From Clostridia bacterium (GTDB lineage Bacteria > Bacillota > Clostridia > Christensenellales > RUG350): a stretch of 47,681 nt of DNA. How positions within the stretch are numbered: the first letter of the stretch is position 1; every line of letters begins with the position of its first letter. The notes beneath the pieces were generated by a model. The model saw only the letters and a program-made list of their open reading frames with translations. It searched no databases and was not told the origin of the DNA. This document shows positions 24,936 to 32,763 of the stretch, piece by piece. The DNA lies in contig JAFQWW010000040.1 in NCBI GenBank assembly GCA_017407285.1, positions 1 through 47,681 on the forward strand, read 5' to 3'. Made by a program: the position numbers and the translations under genes.

Positions 24936-27284
24936 CTAAAAACCTTGATTTTGTAATACTTTAATACATTCTTGTGCGTTTTCTGCGTACTTTGCACCAA
25001 TACGCTCTGCAAAGTCATTAGTAACGACTGCCCCACCCACCAAGATTAAAAGGTTCGGGAAACGATCACGCAAAGCCACTACACTCTCTTCCATACTGTT
25101 CATAGTCGTGGTCATAAGCGCAGAAAGTCCAACGATTTTTGCATTACTTTTCTCAATTTCTGAAATAATTTTATCAATTTCTACGTCTCGACCTAAATCT
25201 ATAACGTCGTATCCGTAATTTGAGAGCACGGCTTTTACAATATTTTTACCTATATCGTGAACGTCGCCTTTTACGGTAGCAAGCACTATCTTTGCGCCCT
25301 TTTCATCCTTATCCGACATAAATTTGTCGCGAATATAGTCTAGAATCACACGCGCAGACTCCGCACCCGACATTAATTGAGGTAAAAAGCACTTGCCTAA
25401 AGCAAAATCATCGCCCAGTTCGTTCAATGCACTAATTACGTCGTTATTTATAATATCCGAGTAATTGTCGACGGTTGCTATCTCCTTAACGCGCTTTGCA
25501 CCCTCAACAGCCAAGCCGAAATAAACACATTCTTTTAAGGTATGTTCGCGACTCTTATCTACCACGCTTTTTGCAGATGCGTATTTAGCAACGTACGCCT
25601 CACAATCCTTATCTACACCTAAAACTGCAGATTTTGCAACGAAATCGTCAACAACCTCACAAAGCGCAGGATTAATAATCGCGCACGACAAACCTTGTGC
25701 TTTCGCAAAATTGTAAAATACACCGTTAATTCTCTCCCTTTGGGGCAAACCAAAGGAAACGTTAGACAAGCCTAAAACCGTTTTAACACCGTATTCATTT
25801 AATTTTTTCAAGGTATCAAGCGTTCTAACCGCGTTTTTATCGTCTACGCTTATAGCCATAGTTAAAGCGTCTATAAAAACCCTATCTTTACATATACCGT
25901 AACCTGCACAAGTTTTTACAATTCTCTCGGCTATCTCCACTCTAACCGTGGGATTTTCCGATATTCCTCTCTCGTCAAGACAAAGCCCTATAATGCAAGC
26001 ACCGTATTTTTCACACAAAGGCAATACGTTTTTTAAGGATTCTCTCTCGCCGTTTACGGAATTTATCAATACGACGCCACACGCCCTTCTTAAAGCTGTT
26101 TCCAAAGCTTTCACGTTGGTCGTATCAATACACAAAGGCACGCTTATCTTACCAGACAAATACTCGACGATCTCGCCTAGAACGTAGGCTTCGTCTATTC
26201 CCGCCATTCCTACGTTTACGTCTATAACTTGCGCACCTAGAGCAATTTGTTCGGCACATAGTCCGTATACGTATTCTAGATCCAACTCTTGTAAAGCCTT
26301 TTTAAGAGTAGGTTTACCAGTCGGATTCAATCTCTCGCCTATTACGAAAAATTTATCAAATTCCACCCTTCTTTGAGCAGAACACAACGCAGGCGTAATA
26401 GATTTATTAAAACTTTTCTGCGCTGTTTCAAATTCATGATTTGCTAGAAGTCTAATATAATTGTCATCAGTTCCACAACAACCACCAACCGCTTGAACAT
26501 TAGGGACGGTTTTTACGATCTCACCAACCCAACTAGCAAAATCGTCTGCGCTCATATCGTACGAAGTCTTACCGTTTTCGTACACAGGCATACCTGCATT
26601 AGGTTTAATAAATATAGGTAGAGTGGTGTGTTTTGATAATTCTACTGCGTTTTTTAGAGTTTTATCCGCGCCCAAGCCACAATTTAGTCCTAGCGCATCT
26701 ACACCTAATCCCCCTGCTATACGAGCAAAGGATTCGATATCGTTACCCGAGAAGGTTCTACCGTTCTCATCAAAACTCATAGAACACACGATAGGTAAAT
26801 CGGTGTTTTCCTTAAAAGCTAATATTGCGGAACGAAGCTCTGCAATATCGGTAAAGGTTTCAATAACCACGAGGTCAAAACCAAGTTCGGCTACGACTTT
26901 TGCTTGCTCTAAAAACCTCTCGTATGCCTCCTCAAAGCGTAATTCCCCCGTCGGATACATAAGTTTTCCAAGCGGTCCACAGGAGTACGCAATAAATCCG
27001 TCCGTAGATACTTTTGCATTTTTATACGCAGATTTAATAATCTGCGCAACTGTATAACCAGTATCCTTCAAATTGAAAGAATTTGCACCAAAGGTATTTG
27101 AATAAATTACGTCAGAACCAGCAAGACGATAGGATTTGTGAATATCAATTATTTCGTTAGGCTTTTCAACGTTATATTGCATTGCAAGCCTACTATCCAA
27201 GCCTCTTGATATCAACCTCGTTCCCATCGCTCCGTCTAAAACGAGAATTTTACTTTTTAGTTGTTCTAGAAAATTTTTCTTCAT
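24936..27284 (-). CDS. metH: Cobalamin-dependent methionine synthase, no activation domain
   Basis: Methylates homocysteine using methyl-THF via cob(I)alamin. The 782 residues hold three modules. Homocysteine/zinc domain, about 1-290, with zinc cysteines in LGLNCGLG and VGGCCGT. Pterin-binding domain, about 305-565, starting FVIGERLNPTGKPTLKKAL. B12 cap and B12 domain, about 585-782, with the cobalt-ligand motif DVHDIGKN and GLSALMTTTM. The C-terminal SAM-dependent reactivation domain of E. coli MetH (about 350 residues) is absent. Another protein must re-reduce oxidised cobalamin. It overlaps metF by 4 bases (ATGA). Confidence 0.96.
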   Translation of the reverse strand: MKKNFLEQLKSKILVLDGAMGTRLISRGLDSRLAMQYNVEKPNEIIDIHKSYRLAGSDVIYSNTFGANSFNLKDTGYTVAQIIKSAYKNAKVSTDGFIAYSCGPLGKLMYPTGELRFEEAYERFLEQAKVVAELGFDLVVIETFTDIAELRSAILAFKENTDLPIVCSMSFDENGRTFSGNDIESFARIAGGLGVDALGLNCGLGADKTLKNAVELSKHTTLPIFIKPNAGMPVYENGKTSYDMSADDFASWVGEIVKTVPNVQAVGGCCGTDDNYIRLLANHEFETAQKSFNKSITPALCSAQRRVEFDKFFVIGERLNPTGKPTLKKALQELDLEYVYGLCAEQIALGAQVIDVNVGMAGIDEAYVLGEIVEYLSGKISVPLCIDTTNVKALETALRRACGVVLINSVNGERESLKNVLPLCEKYGACIIGLCLDERGISENPTVRVEIAERIVKTCAGYGICKDRVFIDALTMAISVDDKNAVRTLDTLKKLNEYGVKTVLGLSNVSFGLPQRERINGVFYNFAKAQGLSCAIINPALCEVVDDFVAKSAVLGVDKDCEAYVAKYASAKSVVDKSREHTLKECVYFGLAVEGAKRVKEIATVDNYSDIINNDVISALNELGDDFALGKCFLPQLMSGAESARVILDYIRDKFMSDKDEKGAKIVLATVKGDVHDIGKNIVKAVLSNYGYDVIDLGRDVEIDKIISEIEKSNAKIVGLSALMTTTMNSMEESVVALRDRFPNLLILVGGAVVTNDFAERIGAKYAENAQECIKVLQNQGF

Positions 27285-28129
27285 TTGTTTACAACGCTTA
27301 AAATAGTACTGATATTATCAAATATCGTTTTTGCAGTACTAGGATTGTTCATAGTATATAAGTGGATACCGTCAACATCGTTAGATATTAGATCGGTAAT
27401 TTGTTCAATCGCAAAGTTTAATCCTGCTTGTCTTAACGCATCGGGATTATCTTCGAACTTACTAATGAGTTTACTTAGTCTAGTAGGAATTTTTGCTCCA
27501 CACATAGATACCGTTCTAAGTATTTGCTTTGCATTAGTGATAGGCATAATACCTGCAACTATAGGTGCGTTTACTCCGATTTTTACCGCTTCGTCTCTCA
27601 TTTTGTAAAAGTCTTCGTTATCAAAGAATAGTTGAGAAACGAATCGAGTAACGCCCAAGTCGTACTTTTTCTTCATAAAGGAAACGTCTTGTAAATAGTT
27701 CTCGCTCTCGACGTGTCCTTCAGGGTAACAGGTTGCAAAAATCTCAAAATCCCATTTATCTTTCATAAAGGATATAAGATCGGTTGCATACTTAAAATCA
27801 GTAAGCTCTGCGTCCTGTTTTCTATCTCCACGCAATGCAAGCACACTCTTAATCCCGTGCGCTACTAAATCGTCAAGTATTTCCCCAACGCTTTCTTTAG
27901 TCTCGCCCATACACCTAACGTGAGCAATTGCTTTAATATTATGCTCGTTTTGAACGACGGAGGCAATATCCGCAGTACCCGTGCCACCGTCACCACCCGC
28001 AGCGTACGTCACGCTAATATAGTCGGGTGTAATTTTTGCAAAATCGTAAAGATTTTTATATATAGCCTCTATGCCAACGTCATTTTTAGGCGGAAATATT
28101 TCTAAAGAAAAGCTCGTGTTAGAATTCAT
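27281..28129 (-). CDS. metF: Methylenetetrahydrofolate reductase
   Basis: FAD enzyme reducing 5,10-methylene-THF to 5-methyl-THF, the methyl donor for MetH just downstream. The 282-residue TIM barrel shows the expected SLEIFPPKN start, YISVTYAAGG, HVRCMGETKE, ALRGD (folate-binding region), FVSQLFFDNEDF and GIMPITNAKQI. It has its own extended -10 promoter with a leader of about 21 bases, too short for a SAM or cobalamin riboswitch. It is first of metF-metH-ruvX-DUF1292. Confidence 0.95.
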   Translation of the reverse strand: MNSNTSFSLEIFPPKNDVGIEAIYKNLYDFAKITPDYISVTYAAGGDGGTGTADIASVVQNEHNIKAIAHVRCMGETKESVGEILDDLVAHGIKSVLALRGDRKQDAELTDFKYATDLISFMKDKWDFEIFATCYPEGHVESENYLQDVSFMKKKYDLGVTRFVSQLFFDNEDFYKMRDEAVKIGVNAPIVAGIMPITNAKQILRTVSMCGAKIPTRLSKLISKFEDNPDALRQAGLNFAIEQITDLISNDVDGIHLYTMNNPSTAKTIFDNISTILSVVNK

Positions 28130-28156
28130 TTGTTCACCACTTAATTAATTTTACTA

Positions 28157-28186
28157 ATTATAGCACCAAAATGTAAAAAAAGTAAA
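28157..28186 (-). promoter_or_regulatory. Extended -10 promoter for metF
   Basis: On the minus strand a perfect TATAAT (28157-28162) preceded by TGC, the extended -10 form. The -35 is weak (TTTACT or TTACTT, spacer 17-18), as is usual for extended -10 promoters. The predicted +1 is near 28150. Confidence 0.72.
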
Positions 28187-28213
28187 GAAAAATCAAGGAT
28201 AATATAAAACTCT

Positions 28214-29341
28214 CTAACTTTTTGCAACGAAATAGTTGCCACTCAACAACTCACTTGAGTAATGAGTTAGATATTCTTCCTTTTCCCTCTCGCGATCTTT
28301 TGCATATTCAATCATACCTTTTGCAAGACAAGAATAGTCAAGTTCGCACTCCTCAAATAAATATCCACTCATTGATCCCGGAATCGTATTCACTTCGTTA
28401 ACGTACAACTCTCCCGTATCTTCTTGATACATATAATCCACACGTACAACGCCAACTAAATCAAACTCTTCGTACAATTTTTGCGTAGTTTTTCGGATTT
28501 TTGAGGCAAGACGAGGACTGATATCTGCAGGTATTTCTCTCTCGTCCGATCTTTCCTTAGATTTAGATAGATATTTATCACGATAGGACAAAACTTCCCC
28601 TCTCCGTTTTAGCGGTTTTTCAATAGCACTGACGATAACGCTTGAACCGAACCTCACGCCAGCGCAATTCAGTTCGATCATATTAGATATCTTCTTCTCG
28701 ACTAATGCTTTGTTCGTATAACAAAAAACTAATGAAAGCGCGTCTTTTAATTCATTCTTGTTTTGTGGCGCGTTTACTCCCACGCTTGATCCCATATCAA
28801 CGGGTTTTACAATAACGTCTAAACCATATTTTGATATGATTTTATCACAAATACCCTCTTCGTTACTCAAAAAATCATTTTTGCTAACGCATATTCCGGG
28901 AACTACCCTAAATCCTTTTTCGCGCGCTACGACCTTGAATATTTGTTTATTCAAACAGATAGATGAGGGTAGTATACTTGAGGACGTGTACGGTACGTCG
29001 TACATCTCAAGCATTCCTGCCAAACCTCCGCCCTCGCCCGCGCCACCGTGCATACATAAAAATGCTACGTCGATCTCACCTACGACTTTCAAAAATCCAA
29101 ATTTACCGTACGATACGAGTTTTTTGCCGTCCAAAATTATCTTTGTGTGTAGTTTTTCATTAAAATTCTTATAACTTTCCGCATACTTTAATTTCTCGCC
29201 CGTAAACCACCCATACTCCGTTATATACACAGGGTAGATTTCGTACTCGTATTCAAGTTCTGCCATCGCTTGAAGCGCCGTAATAACTGATACTTCGTGT
29301 TCGCAAGATTTACCACCAAAGAAAACGCCTATCCTTTCCAT
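28214..29341 (-). CDS. ddl: D-alanine--D-alanine ligase
   Basis: ATP-grasp ligase making D-Ala-D-Ala for peptidoglycan precursors. The protein has 375 residues. Signatures: FGGKSCEHEVSVITA at the N-terminus, LCMHGGAGEGGGLAGMLE, VKPVDMGSSVGV (ATP site), and VVRVDYMYQ...VNEVNTIPGSM (metal and D-Ala site). A longer frame begins at 29413 but crosses the terminator. The ATG at 29341 has GGGGAGG at ideal spacing and begins the conserved strand, so I use it. It directly follows the MurF-like ligase, which would consume its product. Confidence 0.96.
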   Translation of the reverse strand: MERIGVFFGGKSCEHEVSVITALQAMAELEYEYEIYPVYITEYGWFTGEKLKYAESYKNFNEKLHTKIILDGKKLVSYGKFGFLKVVGEIDVAFLCMHGGAGEGGGLAGMLEMYDVPYTSSSILPSSICLNKQIFKVVAREKGFRVVPGICVSKNDFLSNEEGICDKIISKYGLDVIVKPVDMGSSVGVNAPQNKNELKDALSLVFCYTNKALVEKKISNMIELNCAGVRFGSSVIVSAIEKPLKRRGEVLSYRDKYLSKSKERSDEREIPADISPRLASKIRKTTQKLYEEFDLVGVVRVDYMYQEDTGELYVNEVNTIPGSMSGYLFEECELDYSCLAKGMIEYAKDREREKEEYLTHYSSELLSGNYFVAKS

Positions 29342-29353
29342 TTTTTCCTCCCC

Positions 29354-29386
29354 AAAAAAATAATGAAGACCTAAGTCCTCATTATT
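29354..29386 (-). terminator. Intrinsic terminator between murF-like gene and ddl
   Basis: A 12-bp hairpin (29375-29386 with 29359-29370, one G-U pair, TTAG loop) followed by seven Ts on the minus strand. It ends directly in front of the ddl SD. The 5' arm overlaps the ddl -10 element. Confidence 0.85.
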
Positions 29387-29412
29387 ATATGCCGTAAAAA
29401 ATGAAAGGTGCA
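29384..29412 (-). promoter_or_regulatory. ddl promoter overlapping the terminator
   Basis: A perfect TATAAT at 29384-29389 on the minus strand. The -35 candidate (TGCACC, 17-base spacer) is weak. The predicted +1 is near 29377, inside the hairpin's 5' arm, so transcripts from here lose most of that arm and cannot form the terminator. Confidence 0.55.
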
Positions 29413-29417
29413 CGATG

Positions 29418-31073
29418 CTATTTAAGTTCTGCTACTTCGTTATAATCATCTGGTAAATCGTTTTCAAGCAAAACGGAATCGTTTGCTTTTAGGAAATTCT
29501 TAAATTCACTTTTAGCTTCAGATAAGGAATTGTACACTAATATATTTTTCTCGTCAAAACCACTCTCCAGTAGCCCTGCTTTAATAGGTTCACTTCTGTT
29601 TGCGCCAATCAAAACGGCTATATCACAAACTGAAGCGATCTTTCTACCAAATTCTTTATTACTTTCCCTCTCCTCTGATCCTAGTTCAACCAGTCCCGGA
29701 GTTACGACGACCTTTCTACCTTCAAACATTGATAGAGTTTCTAACGCCGCGTTTGCGCCTTCTATATTTGCGTTAAAGGTGTCGTCTAGTATAGTCATTC
29801 CGTTCGCAGTTTTTATAAGTTGGAGTCTGTGTTCAGGCGCGGTTAACTCAGCTATTACGGATACGATATCCTCTAACTCAACACCCAATTCGTACGCTAT
29901 ACCAACCGCAACTGCAATATTTGATATATTGTGTTTACCAAGCATAGTGGTTTTACAAGGCAAAACCTTATCTTCAACGACTAAATCAAAGACGCTACCC
30001 TCACTCGTAACCACTATATTTTGGATAGATACCCTGTTGTTTTCGCCACAAACACCACATAGATCGTATTTGCATTTTAGGTTTTCAACTACGTCACTCA
30101 AGTGCTTCGTGTCCGAGTTAACGACTAAATATCCGTCACGCTTATTTAGAGACTCCGCTAATTCACATTTAGTTTTAACGATATTTTTAATATTCAAAAA
30201 GGTCTCTAAATGTTGATTAGAAATACCCGTAATTATACCGTATTGAGGTTCGACTATATCACATAATTCTCTAACGTTACCACCGTTTCTTGCGCCCATT
30301 TCGGCAATAAAAACTTGATGAAAAGGCTTTAACTTGCTTACACACATAGAAATACCCATTGGTGTATTATAACTTGCAGGCGTGCTTAATACGTGATACT
30401 TTCGAGATAACATTTTCGCCAATATAACCTTAACCGTGGTTTTTGCATAACTACCCGTGATGCCGATCTTTATAACGTCCCCTCTTTTTGCTAAAACCTT
30501 GGTCGCTTTTTTAACGTAACGATTATTATTCAACTGTTCAAAGGGCGCAGTGAGTAAACAAGAGAGTAAAACGAGTACGGGTAGTGCTAAAGGTGATAGC
30601 GCAATTAAGGTAAATCGGAAATTATGATAAATACCGCCTAAAAGCATAAAATTCCAATTTATTGAAAAAATCAAGGCGTTAAGTCCTAAACACAACAACG
30701 ATAAAACGACGTACTGACGAATCATTCTACGCGTATATACTAAAGGCTTTTTCTTAGGAATTTTACTCTCGTAGAAAACGAATAAAATACTCAACACGAA
30801 ATAAAAAGCAATACCTAAGTAGGTAAAAATTTCGTGCGCATAACCGTTAAACAAGGTGTTCGTTACAAAAAGTCCGGCTAAAGATAGTAAACATATTAAA
30901 ACGAGTCGTTTAAAATATCTACCGTTCGTTCTACCGTACCAATTAAATAGTCTAATTAAATGATAATTGTTGAGTTGATAGGTATGTAAAAATTTGTATG
31001 CCATAAATACCATAATAACGGTATTGATTACGCTTAATCCGGCACAAACTATAGTGTAAACGTTAATATCCAT
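29418..31073 (-). CDS. Membrane-anchored MurF-like Mur ligase
   Basis: A 551-residue protein with a membrane domain (about five helices: 5-27, 57-75, 82-100, 118-137, 152-176) in place of the soluble UDP-binding domain of MurF. A Mur-ligase ATPase core and C-terminal domain follow. The core shows GITGSYAKTTVK (204-215), IAEMGARNGGNV, TGISNQHLETF, LGKHNISNIAVAVG, and DDTFNANIEGANAAL. The C-terminus has GLVELGSEE and LLENDLPDDY. The ATP-loop Gly of GxxGKT is A210 here. Being followed by ddl suggests D-Ala-D-Ala addition to the stem peptide, but another amide ligation is possible. The stop lies 76 bases before ddl. Confidence 0.82.
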   Translation of the reverse strand: MDINVYTIVCAGLSVINTVIMVFMAYKFLHTYQLNNYHLIRLFNWYGRTNGRYFKRLVLICLLSLAGLFVTNTLFNGYAHEIFTYLGIAFYFVLSILFVFYESKIPKKKPLVYTRRMIRQYVVLSLLCLGLNALIFSINWNFMLLGGIYHNFRFTLIALSPLALPVLVLLSCLLTAPFEQLNNNRYVKKATKVLAKRGDVIKIGITGSYAKTTVKVILAKMLSRKYHVLSTPASYNTPMGISMCVSKLKPFHQVFIAEMGARNGGNVRELCDIVEPQYGIITGISNQHLETFLNIKNIVKTKCELAESLNKRDGYLVVNSDTKHLSDVVENLKCKYDLCGVCGENNRVSIQNIVVTSEGSVFDLVVEDKVLPCKTTMLGKHNISNIAVAVGIAYELGVELEDIVSVIAELTAPEHRLQLIKTANGMTILDDTFNANIEGANAALETLSMFEGRKVVVTPGLVELGSEERESNKEFGRKIASVCDIAVLIGANRSEPIKAGLLESGFDEKNILVYNSLSEAKSEFKNFLKANDSVLLENDLPDDYNEVAELK

Positions 31074-31076
31074 ATC

Positions 31077-31766
31077 TTAACCTTCCAAAAATCTTTTTAC
31101 AACAAAAATAAATTTTCCAAGTTCATCTGCGTAGGAAAAATGTCCTGCCCTATCAAACACAACGAGTTGTGAGTTCGCAATATTCTTGTTAAGTTTTTTC
31201 GCCATATATATTGGCGTAGTCTTATCACGCTTCCCCCAAACGATAAGAGTTGGACAGTCAATATATCTTAAACTGTCGCTTTGATCAAAATTTACGACGT
31301 TAACGAAGGTTTTCTTCATAACACTATTTAGTTCCCTATATTCTTTAGAACCACACTTGCTAACGTCTAAACCTAATTTCTTGCGTATTCTATAAATCCA
31401 TAGTTTTATATAATACTTTATGGATTTTCGAGGCAAAATTCCCGCACTATTACATAAAACTAGTTTTTCAACCAACTCAGGAGTCTCTTTAGATAGATAT
31501 ATACCTACGCGACCGCCAAAAGAGTGACAAATAAAAATCGCACGATTTATCTCCTCTTTTTTTAGTATATCTACAACCCCATAGGCGTAGTCTGAAAGAT
31601 TTAGCGGATAATCAGGATGCCGACTATTTCCAAATCCGTAAAAATCTGGAACTATAAATCTATATCCTTTTAGTGATTTTGCAATAGGCATCATCAACTC
31701 GCCACTTGCGCCCCAACCGTGTAATAACACAACCGGTTTTCCTCTGCCGTACGTAACGTAATTAAT
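31077..31766 (-). CDS. Alpha/beta hydrolase with probable ATT start
   Basis: A soluble alpha/beta hydrolase of about 229 residues. Oxyanion loop LLHGWGAS, nucleophile elbow CHSFGGRVG (Ser), acid loop WGKRDKTTP (Asp) and the late AGHFSYAD (His) form a complete catalytic triad. The substrate is unknown. The only standard in-frame start is a GTG at 31730, but it has no SD and would cut off the conserved first strand (NYVTYGRGKPVVLLHG). The reading frame continues upstream to an ATT at 31766-31764 that shares its A with the TAA stop of rimI (TAATT). A GGAGG lies 6 bases before the ATT. I therefore take ATT as the start. It lies in the ribU::tsaE-to-murF run. Confidence 0.78.
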   Translation of the reverse strand: MNYVTYGRGKPVVLLHGWGASGELMMPIAKSLKGYRFIVPDFYGFGNSRHPDYPLNLSDYAYGVVDILKKEEINRAIFICHSFGGRVGIYLSKETPELVEKLVLCNSAGILPRKSIKYYIKLWIYRIRKKLGLDVSKCGSKEYRELNSVMKKTFVNVVNFDQSDSLRYIDCPTLIVWGKRDKTTPIYMAKKLNKNIANSQLVVFDRAGHFSYADELGKFIFVVKRFLEG

Positions 31767-32206
31767 TACACTCCTCCAATCTCAAAAGAATAAAGATAGG
31801 CATCCTCGCCACCTCCGTAATAGTTTGCCCTCTCGCCGTACTTTATAAATCCAACCTTTTCGTATAACGCTATCGCTGACAGGTTTTTTGCTCTAACCTC
31901 TAAAAAAATATGCTCTGCACCTTTTTCACGTGCAATCTCTAAAACCTTTTCAATGAGCAATAACCCATAACCTTTTCGCCTATAAGCATTTAGGACTGCA
32001 ACACGGAATAATTCACTAGTATCAAATAAAGTGTGCATACAAAAGTATCCGATTATCTCGTCATTAAACACAAGAACGGCGTAATCGTAACACTCGTTTT
32101 CTAAAGATTGGGAAAGTGTGTCCACACTCCACGGATCCACAAAGCACTCTTTCTCTATTTGCGCGACTGTTTCAATGTCGCTATTGGTCATTTTTCTTAT
32201 AATCAT
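31766..32206 (-). CDS. rimI: Ribosomal protein S18 alanine N-acetyltransferase
   Basis: GNAT-fold acetyltransferase of 146 residues. Motifs: the N-terminal IRKMTNSDIETVAQIEKECF, the acetyl-CoA loop AYRRKGYGLLLIE, then EVRAKNLSAIALYEKVGF and the C-terminal ANYYGGGEDAYLYS, which is typical of RimI. The classical target is the N-terminus of S18, though the tsaB-rimI linkage is general in bacteria. It overlaps tsaB by 4 bases. Its last codons contain the SD (GGAGGAG) of the following hydrolase. Confidence 0.94.
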   Translation of the reverse strand: MIIRKMTNSDIETVAQIEKECFVDPWSVDTLSQSLENECYDYAVLVFNDEIIGYFCMHTLFDTSELFRVAVLNAYRRKGYGLLLIEKVLEIAREKGAEHIFLEVRAKNLSAIALYEKVGFIKYGERANYYGGGEDAYLYSFEIGGV

Positions 32207-32763
32207 TTCTTATTTCGTTCCGCTTCAGATGCTCTCATATAAAACGGTTTTGCAAAATCAACGGTTTGATTTTTGTTAATTTTGTCTTCAACTACTTGGC
32301 TTAACGCCTCGGGCGTTAGTGTGGTCACGTCTATCTCAACAGCACCATCGGGTAAAACACCGTCCTCTGCCGTTTTATACGTTAAAGAATTGTTAAATTT
32401 TTCCGCTATATAATAGACGTGTTTTGCGTCAATCGCAAAAATTTTATCATCAAAATTATGATATGCAAAGGGTTCGAATGTCGTGACCTCAACTACGGAC
32501 TTTTTATTAGCATATGCAAACGCATTTACTGTTGCAACGCCAACTCTAATACCAGTAAATGATCCAGGTCCCACAGTAACGCCAAAGTAATCAACGTCGT
32601 TTATCGATATCTCTGCATCGTCTAGCAACTTTTCAATTGCAGGCAACAAGGAAACGGAATGACCTTGTCTAACCGTTTCGCTCTTGTATGAATATAATTT
32701 ATCCTCTACCTTTAACGCTATCGTCAAAGAATCACAAGAGGTGTCTATTGAGAGTACTTTCAT
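32203..32763 (-). CDS. tsaB: tRNA t6A threonylcarbamoyltransferase subunit TsaB
   Basis: ASKHA-fold scaffold that joins TsaD and TsaE to make threonylcarbamoyl-adenosine at position 37 of ANN-decoding tRNAs. The protein has 186 residues. MKVLSIDTSCDSLTIAL, RQGHSVSLLPAIEKLL and GVTVGPGSFTGIRVGVATVN are diagnostic. The C-terminal half is shorter and diverged, as usual for Firmicutes TsaB. Its ATG shares one base with the ribU::tsaE stop (TAATG) and its end overlaps rimI by 4 bases, so the three are strictly coupled. TsaD is not in the window. Confidence 0.95.
   Translation of the reverse strand: MKVLSIDTSCDSLTIALKVEDKLYSYKSETVRQGHSVSLLPAIEKLLDDAEISINDVDYFGVTVGPGSFTGIRVGVATVNAFAYANKKSVVEVTTFEPFAYHNFDDKIFAIDAKHVYYIAEKFNNSLTYKTAEDGVLPDGAVEIDVTTLTPEALSQVVEDKINKNQTVDFAKPFYMRASEAERNKK

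Noticed and set aside
26623-27057. 144-codon frame on the plus strand
   Set aside because: Antisense shadow of metH.
28130-28213. SAM or cobalamin riboswitch before metF
   Set aside because: The predicted leader is about 21 bases and shows no aptamer motifs.
29342-29413. 24-codon N-terminal extension of Ddl
   Set aside because: It crosses a terminator hairpin, lacks an SD, and the conserved sequence begins at the ATG at 29341 with GGGGAGG.
29530-30216. 228-codon frame on the plus strand
   Set aside because: Antisense shadow of the MurF-like gene; Ser/Thr-rich translation typical of a reverse frame.
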